From positions 6,634,001 through 6,698,000 of the forward strand of contig NZ_CP041244.1 of assembly GCF_006547145.1 (NCBI RefSeq): 64,000 bases of DNA, read 5' to 3'. Below, one piece after another: positions 1-8,534 of this stretch (its first letter is position 1; every line of letters begins with the position of its first letter). Origin of the DNA: Actinomadura sp. WMMA1423 (GTDB lineage: Bacteria > Actinomycetota > Actinomycetes > Streptosporangiales > Streptosporangiaceae). Both the position numbers and the translations under genes were made by a program. Below the pieces are notes generated by a model. It was given only the letters and a program-made list of their open reading frames with translations, was not told the DNA's origin and did not search any database.

Positions 1-65
1 GTATCGGTGGACGGCGCGCCCTGTCAAGCGGCCGGCGGCGCGCGCCGACCCGGCGTCACCGCATG

Positions 66-503
66 TCAGGCGGTGGTGAGGGTGGCCATGGCGCGGTCGG
101 GCTCCCAGTGGGCGCGCAGGGACGTGATCCTGCCCGCGTCGTCCACCGTGTAGACGAGGACGCAGTCGATGGTCATCGTGGCCCCGTCGGGCGTCGTGGT
201 CGTGATCGTCGCGACGTTGGCGCAGCAGGGGCCGTTGGCGAAGGAGTCGGCGATGTGGAAGCGGAAGCCGGCGATCGTGGCGATGAACGAGGTCCAGAAG
301 TTCTCGATGCCGTCCGGACCCCGGTGGCCGGCGCCCGCCGGGTCGAGGAAGGACGGGCCGACCGGGTCCTCGATGAGGGCGTCCGGGGCGAAGAGGGCGA
401 GCCAGTCGTCCTTGCGGCCCTCGGCCACGGCGGTCATGGAGGCGCGGGCGGCGCGCCGGGCCGGGTGGTCGGAGTCGGGGGCGTCCCAGGTGATGGCATC
501 CAC
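66..503 (-). CDS. NTF2-like / SnoaL-like protein
   Basis: This 145-residue protein has the size and pattern of the NTF2-like (SnoaL, ketosteroid-isomerase-like) fold. It shows a helical N-terminus with ARASMTAVAEGRKDDWLALF, the phrase LFAPDALIEDPVGPS, and a C-terminal beta-rich half ending RITSLRAHWEPD. The start is a GTG at 503 (VDAITWDAP), because no ATG lies in frame close upstream. It lies 23 bp downstream of the LLM oxidoreductase on the same strand, so the two are probably one transcript. Members of this fold include steroid delta-isomerases and polyketide cyclases, and the steroid-type operator at 1405 makes a steroid substrate plausible. The actual reaction cannot be read from the sequence. 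Confidence 0.8.
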   Translation of the reverse strand: MDAITWDAPDSDHPARRAARASMTAVAEGRKDDWLALFAPDALIEDPVGPSFLDPAGAGHRGPDGIENFWTSFIATIAGFRFHIADSFANGPCCANVATITTTTPDGATMTIDCVLVYTVDDAGRITSLRAHWEPDRAMATLTTA

Positions 504-517
504 TGTAACTTGTTCTC
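504..517. promoter_or_regulatory. weak KstR-type box between LLM and NTF2-like genes
   Basis: The sequence TGTAACTTGTTCTC matches 7 of the 8 fixed positions of TnnAACnnGTTnnA. It abuts the GTG start of the NTF2-like gene. It could be an internal operator or chance, because the main operator of this transcript is at 1405. Confidence 0.3.
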
Positions 518-526
518 GTTTCGGGG

Positions 527-1393
527 TCAGGAGGCCGTCCTGGCGATGACGGTCTCGGCGAACCGTTCGAGGTGCTCGATCTTCTTGTCCAGCGGCTCGG
601 TGTCTGGGCCCTTGGTGTAGGGCATCCGGAAGCCGACGATCACGTCGGTGACGCCCTTGTCCTCCAGCCGCTTCACCCCGTCCGGCGTGTAGGCGTCCAT
701 CGAGATGACGTGCACCTCGAAGGGGTCGCCGGCCTTGCCCTCCGCCTCGCGGATCCGCTCCAGCCTGGCGAGCAGGTCGTCGAGGTCGTCGCCGCCCGCG
801 TGCATCCAGCCGTCCCCGCGCACCACGGCGCGGCGCAGCGCGGCCTCGCTGTGCCCGCCGACCAGGATCGGGAAGGGCCGCGCCGGGCAGATCTTGAGCG
901 CCGGGACGTCGAAGTGCTCGCCGTGGTACTCGAAGTACTCGCCGCGGCTCAGCCCCCGCACGATGTCGATGGCCTCGTCCATGCGCCTGCCCCGGCGCTC
1001 CCACGGGACGCCCATCACCTCGAAGTCCTCGCGCCACGGGCTGAGCCCGACGCCGAGGCCGAGCCGCCCGCCGGTCAGGCAGGCGATCGACGTCGCCTGC
1101 TTCGCCACCAGGACGGGCGGACGCACTGGCAGCTTGAGGACGAACGGCGTGAACCGGAGCCGCTCGGTCACCGCCCCCATCGCCGCGATCAGCGTGAACG
1201 TCTCGATGAAGGGCTTGTCCTCCAGGAACTCCCTGTCGCCGTCGGCGGTGTACGGATACACCGAGTCCGACTCCTTCGGATACACCAGCGAGTCGGCGAC
1301 CGACATGCTCGTGTACCCGGCCTGCTCGGCGGCCCTGGCCAGCGGCAGGTAGAACGACGGATCCGTCATGGCCTCGGCGTAGGTGAACCTCAT
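527..1393 (-). CDS. LLM-class F420-dependent oxidoreductase
   Basis: The 288-residue protein is a luciferase-like (TIM-barrel) oxidoreductase of the actinobacterial F420 group. It begins MRFTYAEAMTDPSFYLPLARAAEQAGY and continues with the typical GRLGLGVGLSPWREDFEVMG and PILVGGHSEAALRRAV stretches, with RRGRRMDEAIDIVRGL between them. Such enzymes transfer hydride to or from cofactor F420. The ATG at 1393 is the natural family N-terminus. A perfect KstR-type box lies only 12 bp upstream, which points to control by a sterol-responsive TetR repressor. Several LLM proteins sit in mycobacterial cholesterol regulons, for example the gene next to the Rv3521-Rv3523 cluster. The substrate is unknown. 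Confidence 0.9.
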   Translation of the reverse strand: MRFTYAEAMTDPSFYLPLARAAEQAGYTSMSVADSLVYPKESDSVYPYTADGDREFLEDKPFIETFTLIAAMGAVTERLRFTPFVLKLPVRPPVLVAKQATSIACLTGGRLGLGVGLSPWREDFEVMGVPWERRGRRMDEAIDIVRGLSRGEYFEYHGEHFDVPALKICPARPFPILVGGHSEAALRRAVVRGDGWMHAGGDDLDDLLARLERIREAEGKAGDPFEVHVISMDAYTPDGVKRLEDKGVTDVIVGFRMPYTKGPDTEPLDKKIEHLERFAETVIARTAS

Positions 1394-1404
1394 GGCCGAG
1401 ATAG

Positions 1405-1418
1405 TAGAACGTGTTCCA
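1405..1418. promoter_or_regulatory. KstR-type operator
   Basis: TAGAACGTGTTCCA matches all 8 fixed positions of TnnAACnnGTTnnA, the published KstR palindrome. It lies 12 bp ahead of the LLM start, between two divergent genes, where a repressor would block transcription. Confidence 0.65.
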
Positions 1419-1459
1419 CTTCGGTGCCAGGGTGCGCCGGGGCGGAGCATCATGGGGCG

Positions 1460-2089
1460 GTGGGCATCTGGGAGGCGCTCGTCGCGGCCGGGACGGAACG
1501 CCGTTTCGCCGCGGGCGAGGTCCTGCTCCGCCAGGGCGAGCCCGCGACGCACGTCCTGCTCCTGACGCGGGGCCGCATCAAGGCGCTGCTGACCCTCCCG
1601 GACGGCGAGGTGCTGCTCCTCGCCGTGCGCGGGCCGGGCGAGATCCTCGGGGAGATCGCCGTGCTCGGCGGCGACGACCGCTCGGCGACCGTCGTCGCGG
1701 TGGACCCGTGCGTCGCGCGCGTCCTGCCCGCGGACCGCTTCCGCTCCCTGCTGCGCTCGGCCGGAGCGGAGGAGGAGATGCTGCGGCGGGCGATGCGGCG
1801 CCTGCGCGAAGGGGAGGCCTGGCGGGCGGAGACGGCGGCCCTGCCCGCCGGCCGCCGCGTCATGCGGGCCCTCCTGCGCCTCGCCGTGCCGAGCGGGGAC
1901 GGGCCGCTCGGCGTGGGGCTCGGCCAGCAGGAGATCGGCCAGGCGGTCGGACTCTCCCGCGGCGTCGTCGCGGCCGAGCTGGCGCGGCTGCGCGACCTCG
2001 GCGTCGTCTCCACCGAGCGCGGCCGCACCGTGATCACCGATCTTCCCCGCCTCCGCGAGCTGGCCGCATCGGGCCGCGGCTCTGTCTGA
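1460..2089 (+). CDS. Crp/Fnr-family transcriptional regulator
   Basis: The 209-residue protein has an N-terminal cyclic-nucleotide-binding fold (about residues 5-115). It shows RRFAAGEVLLRQGEPATHVLLLTRG, then GEILGEIAVLGGDDRSATVVA, the usual GE...RSA phosphate-binding-cassette layout. A C-terminal winged helix follows (about 140-205) with LGQQEIGQAVGLSRGVVAAELARLRDLGVV. It is therefore a Crp-type activator or repressor. The ligand cannot be named, although a Crp-like palindrome is present elsewhere in the window at 41673. The GTG start at 1460 opens the conserved domain and no in-frame ATG is available. It diverges from the LLM oxidoreductase. Confidence 0.88.
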   Translation: MGIWEALVAAGTERRFAAGEVLLRQGEPATHVLLLTRGRIKALLTLPDGEVLLLAVRGPGEILGEIAVLGGDDRSATVVAVDPCVARVLPADRFRSLLRSAGAEEEMLRRAMRRLREGEAWRAETAALPAGRRVMRALLRLAVPSGDGPLGVGLGQQEIGQAVGLSRGVVAAELARLRDLGVVSTERGRTVITDLPRLRELAASGRGSV

Positions 2090-2156
2090 ATTCCGACAGT
2101 CCTTCCGGCGAATCGGCCCCACAGTGGTTGCCGTCCGCATGAGTGGAGGGGGCCTT

Positions 2157-2918
2157 ATGGAGCACTACCGTGCTGTTCTCGTCGTGGACGCCGAGAAGTT
2201 CAGCGCGCACCGCGACGCCGATCTGCCGGACGTCCACCTGGAGATCCGGCGCGTGCTGGACGAGGCCTGCGCGGAGAGCGGCCTCGGCCAGACCTGGGAC
2301 GACGTCCGGTTCATGGAGAGCACGGGGGACGGGGTCCTCGCCGTCCTGCCGCACGAGGCGGTGCCCGCGCTCATCGATCCGTTCCTCCGGCGTCTCCAGG
2401 ACGCGCTGGCCGCGCGTGCCCCGGGGCTGCGCGCGCGGGGACTGCGGCTCCGGCTGCGTGCCGCCCTCCACGTCGGACTCGTGGACGACGAGCGCCCCGA
2501 CGCGCCCGGCATCTCCACCGCCGTCATCGACGCCTGCCGGCTGCTGGACGGCAGGCCGCTGCGGGCCGCGCTCGAGGACAGCGACCCCGAGGTGACCTTC
2601 GCGGCCTTCCTGCTCTCGGCGGAGCTGTTCACCCCCTACGTCGCGGGCGGGCGGAGCGGCCTGCGCGAGAGCCAGTTCACCGAGGTCAGGGTCCAGGTGA
2701 AGCAGTTCGACCGGCCCGCCTACCTGTACGTGCCCGTCCCGTCCGCCGGCCGCGCGGCGGGACGCGGCGAGGAACCGCCGCCGGACGCCGCCACCGCGCC
2801 CCCGTCCCGGCCGCCGTCCGGCGGGACGTCCGTCAACGGAGTCACGATCATCGGCGACGACGGCCAGACCGCGATCGGGAACACCGTCGGCGGGGACTTC
2901 CGGCAGGAGCGCCGATGA
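2157..2918 (+). CDS. class III cyclase-like protein with C-terminal amyloid-type motif
   Basis: This 253-residue protein begins with a class III nucleotidyl cyclase-like domain (about residues 4-205). Asp11 in VVDAEKFS and Asp58 in STGDGVLAV stand where the two metal-binding Asp of the family lie. A later VIDACRLLD resembles the VNxAARL segment, with the Arg kept and the Asn lost. After a proline-rich linker (about 206-224) the chain ends in GVTIIGDDGQTAIGNTV (228-244). This motif recurs at the N-terminus of the next protein with 11 of 15 identities. The ATG at 2157 is preferred to a GTG at 2124 because GGAGGGGG lies 8 bp upstream of it. The gene overlaps the next by ATGA. By analogy with NLR-linked amyloid signalling pairs, this would be the effector of the pair. 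Catalysis is not shown. Confidence 0.75.
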   Translation: MEHYRAVLVVDAEKFSAHRDADLPDVHLEIRRVLDEACAESGLGQTWDDVRFMESTGDGVLAVLPHEAVPALIDPFLRRLQDALAARAPGLRARGLRLRLRAALHVGLVDDERPDAPGISTAVIDACRLLDGRPLRAALEDSDPEVTFAAFLLSAELFTPYVAGGRSGLRESQFTEVRVQVKQFDRPAYLYVPVPSAGRAAGRGEEPPPDAATAPPSRPPSGGTSVNGVTIIGDDGQTAIGNTVGGDFRQERR

Positions 2919-5089
2919 CGACGATGGAAGACTTCACGATCATCGGCGACGGGGCCCAGAACCTGATCGGGAACACGGTGTCCCGGGACCTGATCGTCCA
3001 GCAGCTCGTCGAGGTGCGCAGACGCCGGTCGACGATGCTGGGGGAGCGCGACGTGGCCGAGCGCGTCGCCGGGTACGTGCGCGCCCGCAACCACGACCAG
3101 ATCGTGGCCGCGCTGGGGCGCGACCACGCGATCGGGCTGGCCGGTCCTCCGGGGGCCGGGGTGTCGACCACGGCGATCGCCGCGCTGCAGGAGCTCTGCC
3201 CGGGGTTACCCGTCCATCTGTTCTCCCCCGAGGAGGACGACCTGGAGGACGGGCCGAGAGCGCGGGCCGGGTACCTGGTGCGCGCGGCCGAGGAGGACCC
3301 GAAGCGGCTGGCGCTCTGCGTGGGAAGGATCAGGGAGGCCAGGGGATTCCTGCTCGTCGTCGGTAACGAGGCCGAGGTCCGCCGGTTCGAGAGGTTCCTG
3401 CCGTTCGTGCAGGTGGACCCGCCGCCCGCCGACCTCGTCTACCGGAGCCGGCTGCACCGGGCGAGTCTCGGCGGTACGCGCTGGGCGGCCTGGCCCCGCA
3501 CCGCCGAACTGCTGCGGGGCGCGTTACCGGGCGACGCCCGCCGCCTCGCCGACCTGGTCATCGCGATCGGCGAGGAGGTGGAGGTCGAGCGGGCCTACCG
3601 GGGCTGGGGCGACCAGCTGTCCGGCTGGTTCGCCGAGCACTCCGGGCTCCGGGACCGGGCCCTGCTGATCGCGGCCGCGGCGATCAGCCCGGCCGACGAG
3701 ACGAGCGTGTACGGCGCGGCGATGTCGCTGGCGCGGTACCTGGAGATCAATGTCGAGGGCGGCGGGCTGGCCTGGTGCCCCACCACCGGGCTGAGCGAGC
3801 TGCTCGGCGCGGACCGCGTGGAGGACCGGATCGTGTTCCGCCGGCACGGCTACGCCTCCTCGGTCCTGCGGCACGTCTGCGACGACTACCCGCTGGTGCG
3901 GATCGACCTGCTGGAGTGGCTGTCGGCCCTGCCGGGCGACACCGTGCTGGCGCTCGACCCCGGCCGCCGCCAGAGGCTCGTCGAGGTGTTCGCCGACCTC
4001 GCCGCCGAGAGCGGGGCGGCGGCGAAGATCGTCCAGGTGGCCGAGGGGTGGGCCCGCGACGGCCGGGCCGACCTCGCCGGCATCGCGCTCGCACGGACCT
4101 GCCTGCACCCGCTCGTCGGCGGCTGGGTGCGCAAGGGCCTTTACGAATGGGCCAAGGACCGGAACACCCCGCAGACGCTGAAGCTCACGGTGGCCCGGGT
4201 GTGCGAGGTGGTCGCCGGAGCCGACGTGACGGTGGCCCTGACGCGCCTGAAGCATCTCGCGACCTACGGCAACGAGCAGGTACGGGACGAGGTCCTGGAC
4301 GTGGTGCGAAGACTCGCGGAGTCGAACCGGCGGGAGGTCGTCCGCGCGGCCGCGGTGTGGTGCGGGTCGTCGGTGCCGCTGAGGATGGAGGCCGACGCCG
4401 AGCGGCGCGCCCGGACGGGCCTGCAGGTGCTCGTCGACTTGCTGCCGGACGCGCCGGCGCGCGACCCGTGGCTGTGGAACACCGCGCTGGGCGCCGTCGA
4501 CCTGCTGGCCCGCCGGGGCGGCGAGCGGCTCCGGGCGGCGGCGCTGGACGCCGCGCGCGAGCTCGCGGCGCGCGACCGCCGCGCGATGCTCGACCTGATG
4601 CTCGCCTGGGCCCGCAACGCCGACGGCAGCCGTCCCCCGGAGGCGGAGCCCCGTGCCCGGATGGCCACGGCGCTGTTCCTGGATCTGGCGGCCGAGACCG
4701 ACACCGCGGGCCTCGTCGCCGTGCTGACGGGCCCGGGGGCCGTCCCGCCACCGGCGTGTGCGCCTCCGTGGTCGGTCGCGCTGACCGCCGAGCTCAGCAC
4801 CGGGACGGGCTTCGGCTGTTTCACCGAGGTGGCCGCGCTGTGGCTGGAGACGGCGGCGGCGCGTCCCGCCCTGCGGCCGGGGATCGTCTCCCTGTTCGTC
4901 ACGATGGCGGACGGTGACCCCGAGCGGCGGACCTTCCTCACGGACCTCGTCGAAACCTGGGCGGGCACCCGTCGGCGGTGCCGTACCACCAAGGAGGACC
5001 TGCTGGTCCGTCTGCTGCAACCGGAGCTGCGGCGGTTCCTGTTCAAGGTCTGGGTGAAGGTCAGGCGGGCGGTGATGGGCGCCGACTGA
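2915..5089 (+). CDS. NLR/STAND-like protein with degenerate P-loop and N-terminal amyloid-type motif
   Basis: The 724-residue protein starts with DFTIIGDGAQNLIGNTV (residues 6-22), nearly the same motif as the C-terminus of the preceding protein. A P-loop-like segment follows, GPPGAGVST (77-85), in a STAND/NACHT-like context. The Walker A lysine is replaced by Val83, so ATP hydrolysis is doubtful. No clear Walker B is seen; LLVVGNEAEV is a weak candidate. From about residue 240 on, the chain is alpha-helical with repeated leucine/alanine helices suggestive of HEAT-like repeats. This layout fits an inactive-STAND (iSTAND) sensor or scaffold. The start overlaps the upstream stop by 4 bp, so expression is coupled. 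Other readings, such as a degenerate AAA protein, remain possible. Confidence 0.7.
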   Translation: MTTMEDFTIIGDGAQNLIGNTVSRDLIVQQLVEVRRRRSTMLGERDVAERVAGYVRARNHDQIVAALGRDHAIGLAGPPGAGVSTTAIAALQELCPGLPVHLFSPEEDDLEDGPRARAGYLVRAAEEDPKRLALCVGRIREARGFLLVVGNEAEVRRFERFLPFVQVDPPPADLVYRSRLHRASLGGTRWAAWPRTAELLRGALPGDARRLADLVIAIGEEVEVERAYRGWGDQLSGWFAEHSGLRDRALLIAAAAISPADETSVYGAAMSLARYLEINVEGGGLAWCPTTGLSELLGADRVEDRIVFRRHGYASSVLRHVCDDYPLVRIDLLEWLSALPGDTVLALDPGRRQRLVEVFADLAAESGAAAKIVQVAEGWARDGRADLAGIALARTCLHPLVGGWVRKGLYEWAKDRNTPQTLKLTVARVCEVVAGADVTVALTRLKHLATYGNEQVRDEVLDVVRRLAESNRREVVRAAAVWCGSSVPLRMEADAERRARTGLQVLVDLLPDAPARDPWLWNTALGAVDLLARRGGERLRAAALDAARELAARDRRAMLDLMLAWARNADGSRPPEAEPRARMATALFLDLAAETDTAGLVAVLTGPGAVPPPACAPPWSVALTAELSTGTGFGCFTEVAALWLETAAARPALRPGIVSLFVTMADGDPERRTFLTDLVETWAGTRRRCRTTKEDLLVRLLQPELRRFLFKVWVKVRRAVMGAD

Positions 5090-5162
5090 ACGTCGCCCTG
5101 CCGTTCCCCCCGGGGGCGCCGTGCTGTTTGCCCGGGACTACGGGTGGTGGTTCGGTGGAGGG

Positions 5163-6032
5163 ATGGAGCGCAGGATCGCGATTGTCACCGGCGGGACGTC
5201 CGGGATCGGGAAGGAGATCGCACGGGGGCTGGCGCGGGCGGGGTTCCTGGTGGGGATCGTCTGCCGGAACGAGCTGCGCGCCACCGCGGCGGTGGAGGAG
5301 CTGGCGGCGGACGTGCCGGGCGCGCGTGTCGAGACGTTCATCGGGGACCTGTCGGTGCAGCTGGACGTCCGGCGGGTCGCGGCGTCGCTGGAGGAGCGGT
5401 TCGACCGGCTGGACGTGCTGGTCGACAACGCGGGCGTCTACCTGCTGCGGGCCAAGGTCAGCGCGGACGGGTACGACCGCGTGGTCGCGACCAACCATCT
5501 GGGGCCGTTCCTGCTGACGAACCTGCTGCTGGGCCTGCTGGAGAAGGCCGCGCCGTCGCGCGTGGTGGTCGTGGCGTCGGAGGCGCACCGGTTCGCGGGC
5601 CGGCTCGACGTCGAGCGGATGGCCGAGCCCGGATCGTACGGCCCGGCCGGGGCGCTGCGGGTGTACGGCCGGTCGAAGCTGCTCAACATCCTGTTCGCGC
5701 AGGAGCTGGCCCGGCGGATGGAGGGCAGCGGCGTCACGGCGAACGCGGTCTGCCCGGGTCTCGTCGCGACGAGCCTGGGCCGGGACGTCCGCGGGACCGA
5801 GCGCGTCATGGGCCTGTTCTCGCGCACTCCAGTGACGCGGACCCCCGAGCAGGGCGCCCGGATGGCGCTGCGGCTGGCGCTGGACGACGAGTTCGAGGGC
5901 CGCAGCGGCGGTTTCTACAGCTCGACGCCGGGCGCGGGGATGCTGCCGATGGTGGGGGCCCTGAAGGATCCGGAACTCCGACGTGCGGTTTGGGACCGTT
6001 CGGCCCGCCTTGTGGGGCTGCCTGCCCTATAG
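5163..6032 (+). CDS. short-chain dehydrogenase (retinol-dehydrogenase-like)
   Basis: A 289-residue classical-type SDR. It has the Rossmann motif TGGTSGIG near the N-terminus, the DNAG-type motif as VDNAGVY, and the catalytic YGRSK (Tyr and Lys) followed by LLNILFAQELARR. This last stretch is typical of the retinol dehydrogenase / WWOX-like branch. The branch usually uses NADP(H) and acts on lipophilic alcohols or ketones, but the substrate is unknown. The ATG at 5163 gives the usual short N-terminus. A GTG at 5121 would add 14 residues, and the GGAGG at 5157 sits too close to the ATG to be decisive. It follows the NLR-like gene by about 70 bp and is probably independent of it. Confidence 0.88.
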   Translation: MERRIAIVTGGTSGIGKEIARGLARAGFLVGIVCRNELRATAAVEELAADVPGARVETFIGDLSVQLDVRRVAASLEERFDRLDVLVDNAGVYLLRAKVSADGYDRVVATNHLGPFLLTNLLLGLLEKAAPSRVVVVASEAHRFAGRLDVERMAEPGSYGPAGALRVYGRSKLLNILFAQELARRMEGSGVTANAVCPGLVATSLGRDVRGTERVMGLFSRTPVTRTPEQGARMALRLALDDEFEGRSGGFYSSTPGAGMLPMVGALKDPELRRAVWDRSARLVGLPAL

Positions 6033-6043
6033 GGTCAGGCTGC

Positions 6044-6976
6044 GTGAGCCAACCGCACGGACCGCCGGGCCGGCCCGGCGCATGGAACGGTCCGCCGCAG
6101 CACCAGCAGGCAGGCCGGCAGCCGGACCCCCAGCCGAATCCCCAGCCGAATCCCCAGCCGGGCCCGCGGCCGGAGCCGCGCCCGTCCGCCTTCAAGGACC
6201 TGTTCAACGGAGTCGGCTACCTGCTGCGCGGCATCGCATGGGTGGCGCGGCACCCCGCCCAGTGGCTGTTCGGGCTGATCCCCGCCCTGATCGTCCTGGC
6301 GGCGTACGTCGCGGCGCTGGTCTTGCTGGCGTACCGGCTCGACGACCTTGCCGGGTGGGTGACGGGGTTCGCCGACGGCTGGCCGGACGCCGCGCGCGCC
6401 TCGGCGCGGGTCGTCGCCGGTCTCGCGCTGTACGGGTCGGCCCTGTTCCTCGCGATCATCACGTTCACCGCGGTGACGCTGCTGGTGGGCGACCCGTTCT
6501 ACGAGGCCATCGCGGTCCATGTGGAGGAGTCGCAGGGCGGCGCGCCGCCGGAACCGGACGTCCCGCTGCTGGTCCAGATCGGGCGGGCGGTCAAGGACAC
6601 GCTGATCCTCGGCGCCGTCGCGCTGGTGTTCGCGGTCGTGTTCTTCGCCTGCGGCTTCCTGCCGGTGGTGGGGCAGACGGTCGTGCCGGTGGTCGCGGCG
6701 CTGGTGTCGGGCTACTTCCTCGCGGGCGAGCTGACGTCGATCGCGCTGGAGCGGCGCGGGCTGCGGCGCCGGGACCGGTTCGCGCGGCTGAAGGCCGACC
6801 GGCCGCTCGTCGTCGGGTTCGGCGCGGCGACCTTTGTGGTGTTTCTCATCCCGCTGGGCGCGGTGCTCGCGATGCCGGGCGCGGTCGCGGGCGGGACGCT
6901 GCTGGCCCGCGAGCGCCTCGCCGGCGAGCCGCCCCCGGAGCCGCCCGCAGGGGATGGCCTGACCAGTGCACACTGA
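6044..6976 (+). CDS. EI24-domain integral membrane protein
   Basis: The 310-residue protein begins with a proline/glutamine/asparagine-rich cytosolic tail containing PDPQPNPQPNPQPGPRPEPR. It then has an EI24/CysZ-like membrane domain with FNGVGYLLRGIAWVARHPAQW, four or more hydrophobic helices, and the characteristic VGDPFYEAIAVHVEE segment. Proteins of this family in actinobacteria are membrane proteins of unclear function; the CysZ branch transports sulfate. The GTG at 6044 lies 11 bp after the preceding stop, with an AGG-rich stretch upstream, so the two genes may be co-transcribed. No specific substrate can be inferred. Confidence 0.85.
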   Translation: MSQPHGPPGRPGAWNGPPQHQQAGRQPDPQPNPQPNPQPGPRPEPRPSAFKDLFNGVGYLLRGIAWVARHPAQWLFGLIPALIVLAAYVAALVLLAYRLDDLAGWVTGFADGWPDAARASARVVAGLALYGSALFLAIITFTAVTLLVGDPFYEAIAVHVEESQGGAPPEPDVPLLVQIGRAVKDTLILGAVALVFAVVFFACGFLPVVGQTVVPVVAALVSGYFLAGELTSIALERRGLRRRDRFARLKADRPLVVGFGAATFVVFLIPLGAVLAMPGAVAGGTLLARERLAGEPPPEPPAGDGLTSAH

Positions 6977-7125
6977 GGCCGGGCGATTGGTCCTGCGGCC
7001 GGAAGGCTCGCGCCGGGGCGGTGGGACACCAACCCGGGAGCCATCACTGAGGCGATAAGAAGATGTGTCCTGAGCGTGATTACCGGCCGGAACGGCACGG
7101 GTGATCTTCGCGTAACGTGTGCCGC

Positions 7126-8439
7126 ATGTCCGATCAGGGGGAGCGCGGTACGCGCTGGACCGAGATGAGCGAGAGCGAGCCGCGCGACGGCGCGACCGGG
7201 CCGCAGGCGGCCTTCCCCGAGCCGAAGGTGCCGGAGGTGCCGGTGCCCCCGCCGACGGGGCGCACCGAGTTCTCCTCTGGCGAGGGCGCCGGGACCCACG
7301 ACATCTGGGGCAAGGTCGAGACCGGGCCGCAGGACACCGCGCCGGCCAGGGAGACCGCGTCTCCCCGGGACACCGCTCCGGTCACCGGCGGCGGGCAGGA
7401 GGACGAGGCCGTGCCGGGCGAGGAGGCGGGCTCCGAGGACGTCAAGGTCGCCCCCGTGGCCGAGGAGGCGCCCCAGTGGGAGGGGTCGCTCTTCGACGAG
7501 GGCGCCGACGACGGCGGCGGCGACGACCGGTACGTGCCGGCCGTCCCCACCGGCTCCGGACAGCCGGCGAAGCCCGGCAAGCCGAGCAGCGGCAACTGGC
7601 AGATGCCCGACTGGATGGCGGACGAGAACGCGGCCGACGCCAAGCTCGGCGACTCGCCGAAGCCGCGGCGCGACGACCTGGACGAGGGCGGCGGCCGCTC
7701 CCGGCTCGTCCTGTTCGGCGGGATCGGCCTGCTGGTGGCCGCGCTGCTGGCGGCCGGCGCCGTGTACTACATGAAGAGCGGCGACGACGAGCCCGCCGAC
7801 ACGTCCGAGACGTCCGGCAACGCCGACCGGCGGGCCGCGGCGGAGCAGTCCGAGGCGGCGCAGGTGGAGATGCCGCCCGACAAGCCCCTCGCGACGTTCC
7901 CCGGGAGGCCGAGCCGGATGCTCGGGCGGGTCAACGACGTCCACTCCGGGCTGTCGTACCCGCGGCTGGCCGCCCCCTGGCAGGTGCCCACCAAGAAGAA
8001 CAGGCTGGGCACGCCGGGATGGTCGGGGCAGCAGGTCCTGGTGACCGAGCGTCAGGCGGGGCGGCTCTGGTACGGGCAGCTCCTCACCGGCACGCTCATC
8101 CCGACCCTGCAGAGCGCCTACCAGGGGCCTGACAGCGTCAAGAGCGTGGCCGGGCTGGCCGCCAAGGGATACGAGGCGCAGTACTACGCGTTCCCGCACA
8201 AGTCGGCGCCCCTGGCGTCGCAGGCCCTGAACGTGGACGGGCACAAGGGCTGGCTGGTCGCCTCCTACCTCACCTACAAGCGGGCCGGGGTGCGCGCGAC
8301 CGGGGAGATCGTCGCCATGGCGGTGGTCGACACCGGCCGCAAGTCGCCGGCGGTGGTCTTCGCGTCGATGCCGAACACGCACCGCAAGCACTGGGCCGAC
8401 GTCAACGAGTTCGTCGGCCACCTCAAGATCGCCTCCTGA
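7126..8439 (+). CDS. single-pass membrane protein with long disordered N-terminus
   Basis: A 437-residue protein. Residues 1 to about 185 are rich in Glu, Pro, Asp and Gly and look disordered. One transmembrane helix follows (SRLVLFGGIGLLVAALLAAGAVYYM, about 188-213). A short acidic linker then leads into a soluble C-terminal domain of about 190 residues with conserved-looking stretches PRLAAPWQVP and VNEFVGHLKIAS. Topology is probably N-in with an extracytoplasmic sensor or binding domain. The ATG at 7126 is only about 9 bp after a TAACGT hexamer that could be a -10 element, so a leaderless transcript is possible. I do not recognise the family. Confidence 0.8.
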   Translation: MSDQGERGTRWTEMSESEPRDGATGPQAAFPEPKVPEVPVPPPTGRTEFSSGEGAGTHDIWGKVETGPQDTAPARETASPRDTAPVTGGGQEDEAVPGEEAGSEDVKVAPVAEEAPQWEGSLFDEGADDGGGDDRYVPAVPTGSGQPAKPGKPSSGNWQMPDWMADENAADAKLGDSPKPRRDDLDEGGGRSRLVLFGGIGLLVAALLAAGAVYYMKSGDDEPADTSETSGNADRRAAAEQSEAAQVEMPPDKPLATFPGRPSRMLGRVNDVHSGLSYPRLAAPWQVPTKKNRLGTPGWSGQQVLVTERQAGRLWYGQLLTGTLIPTLQSAYQGPDSVKSVAGLAAKGYEAQYYAFPHKSAPLASQALNVDGHKGWLVASYLTYKRAGVRATGEIVAMAVVDTGRKSPAVVFASMPNTHRKHWADVNEFVGHLKIAS

Positions 8440-8534
8440 CCGGCCGTCCCCGGCCGTCCCGTTCCGGCCGGGCGGCTCCTGACAGCCGAATGGCGTTCTA
8501 ATACGCTGGGGCCACCTCCGAGAAAGGTGTGGCC

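Noticed and set aside
8488..8505. Possible KstR-type box upstream of the FadE34-like gene (GAATGGCGTTCTA).
   Set aside because: Only 5 of 8 fixed positions match, so it is no better than a half site.
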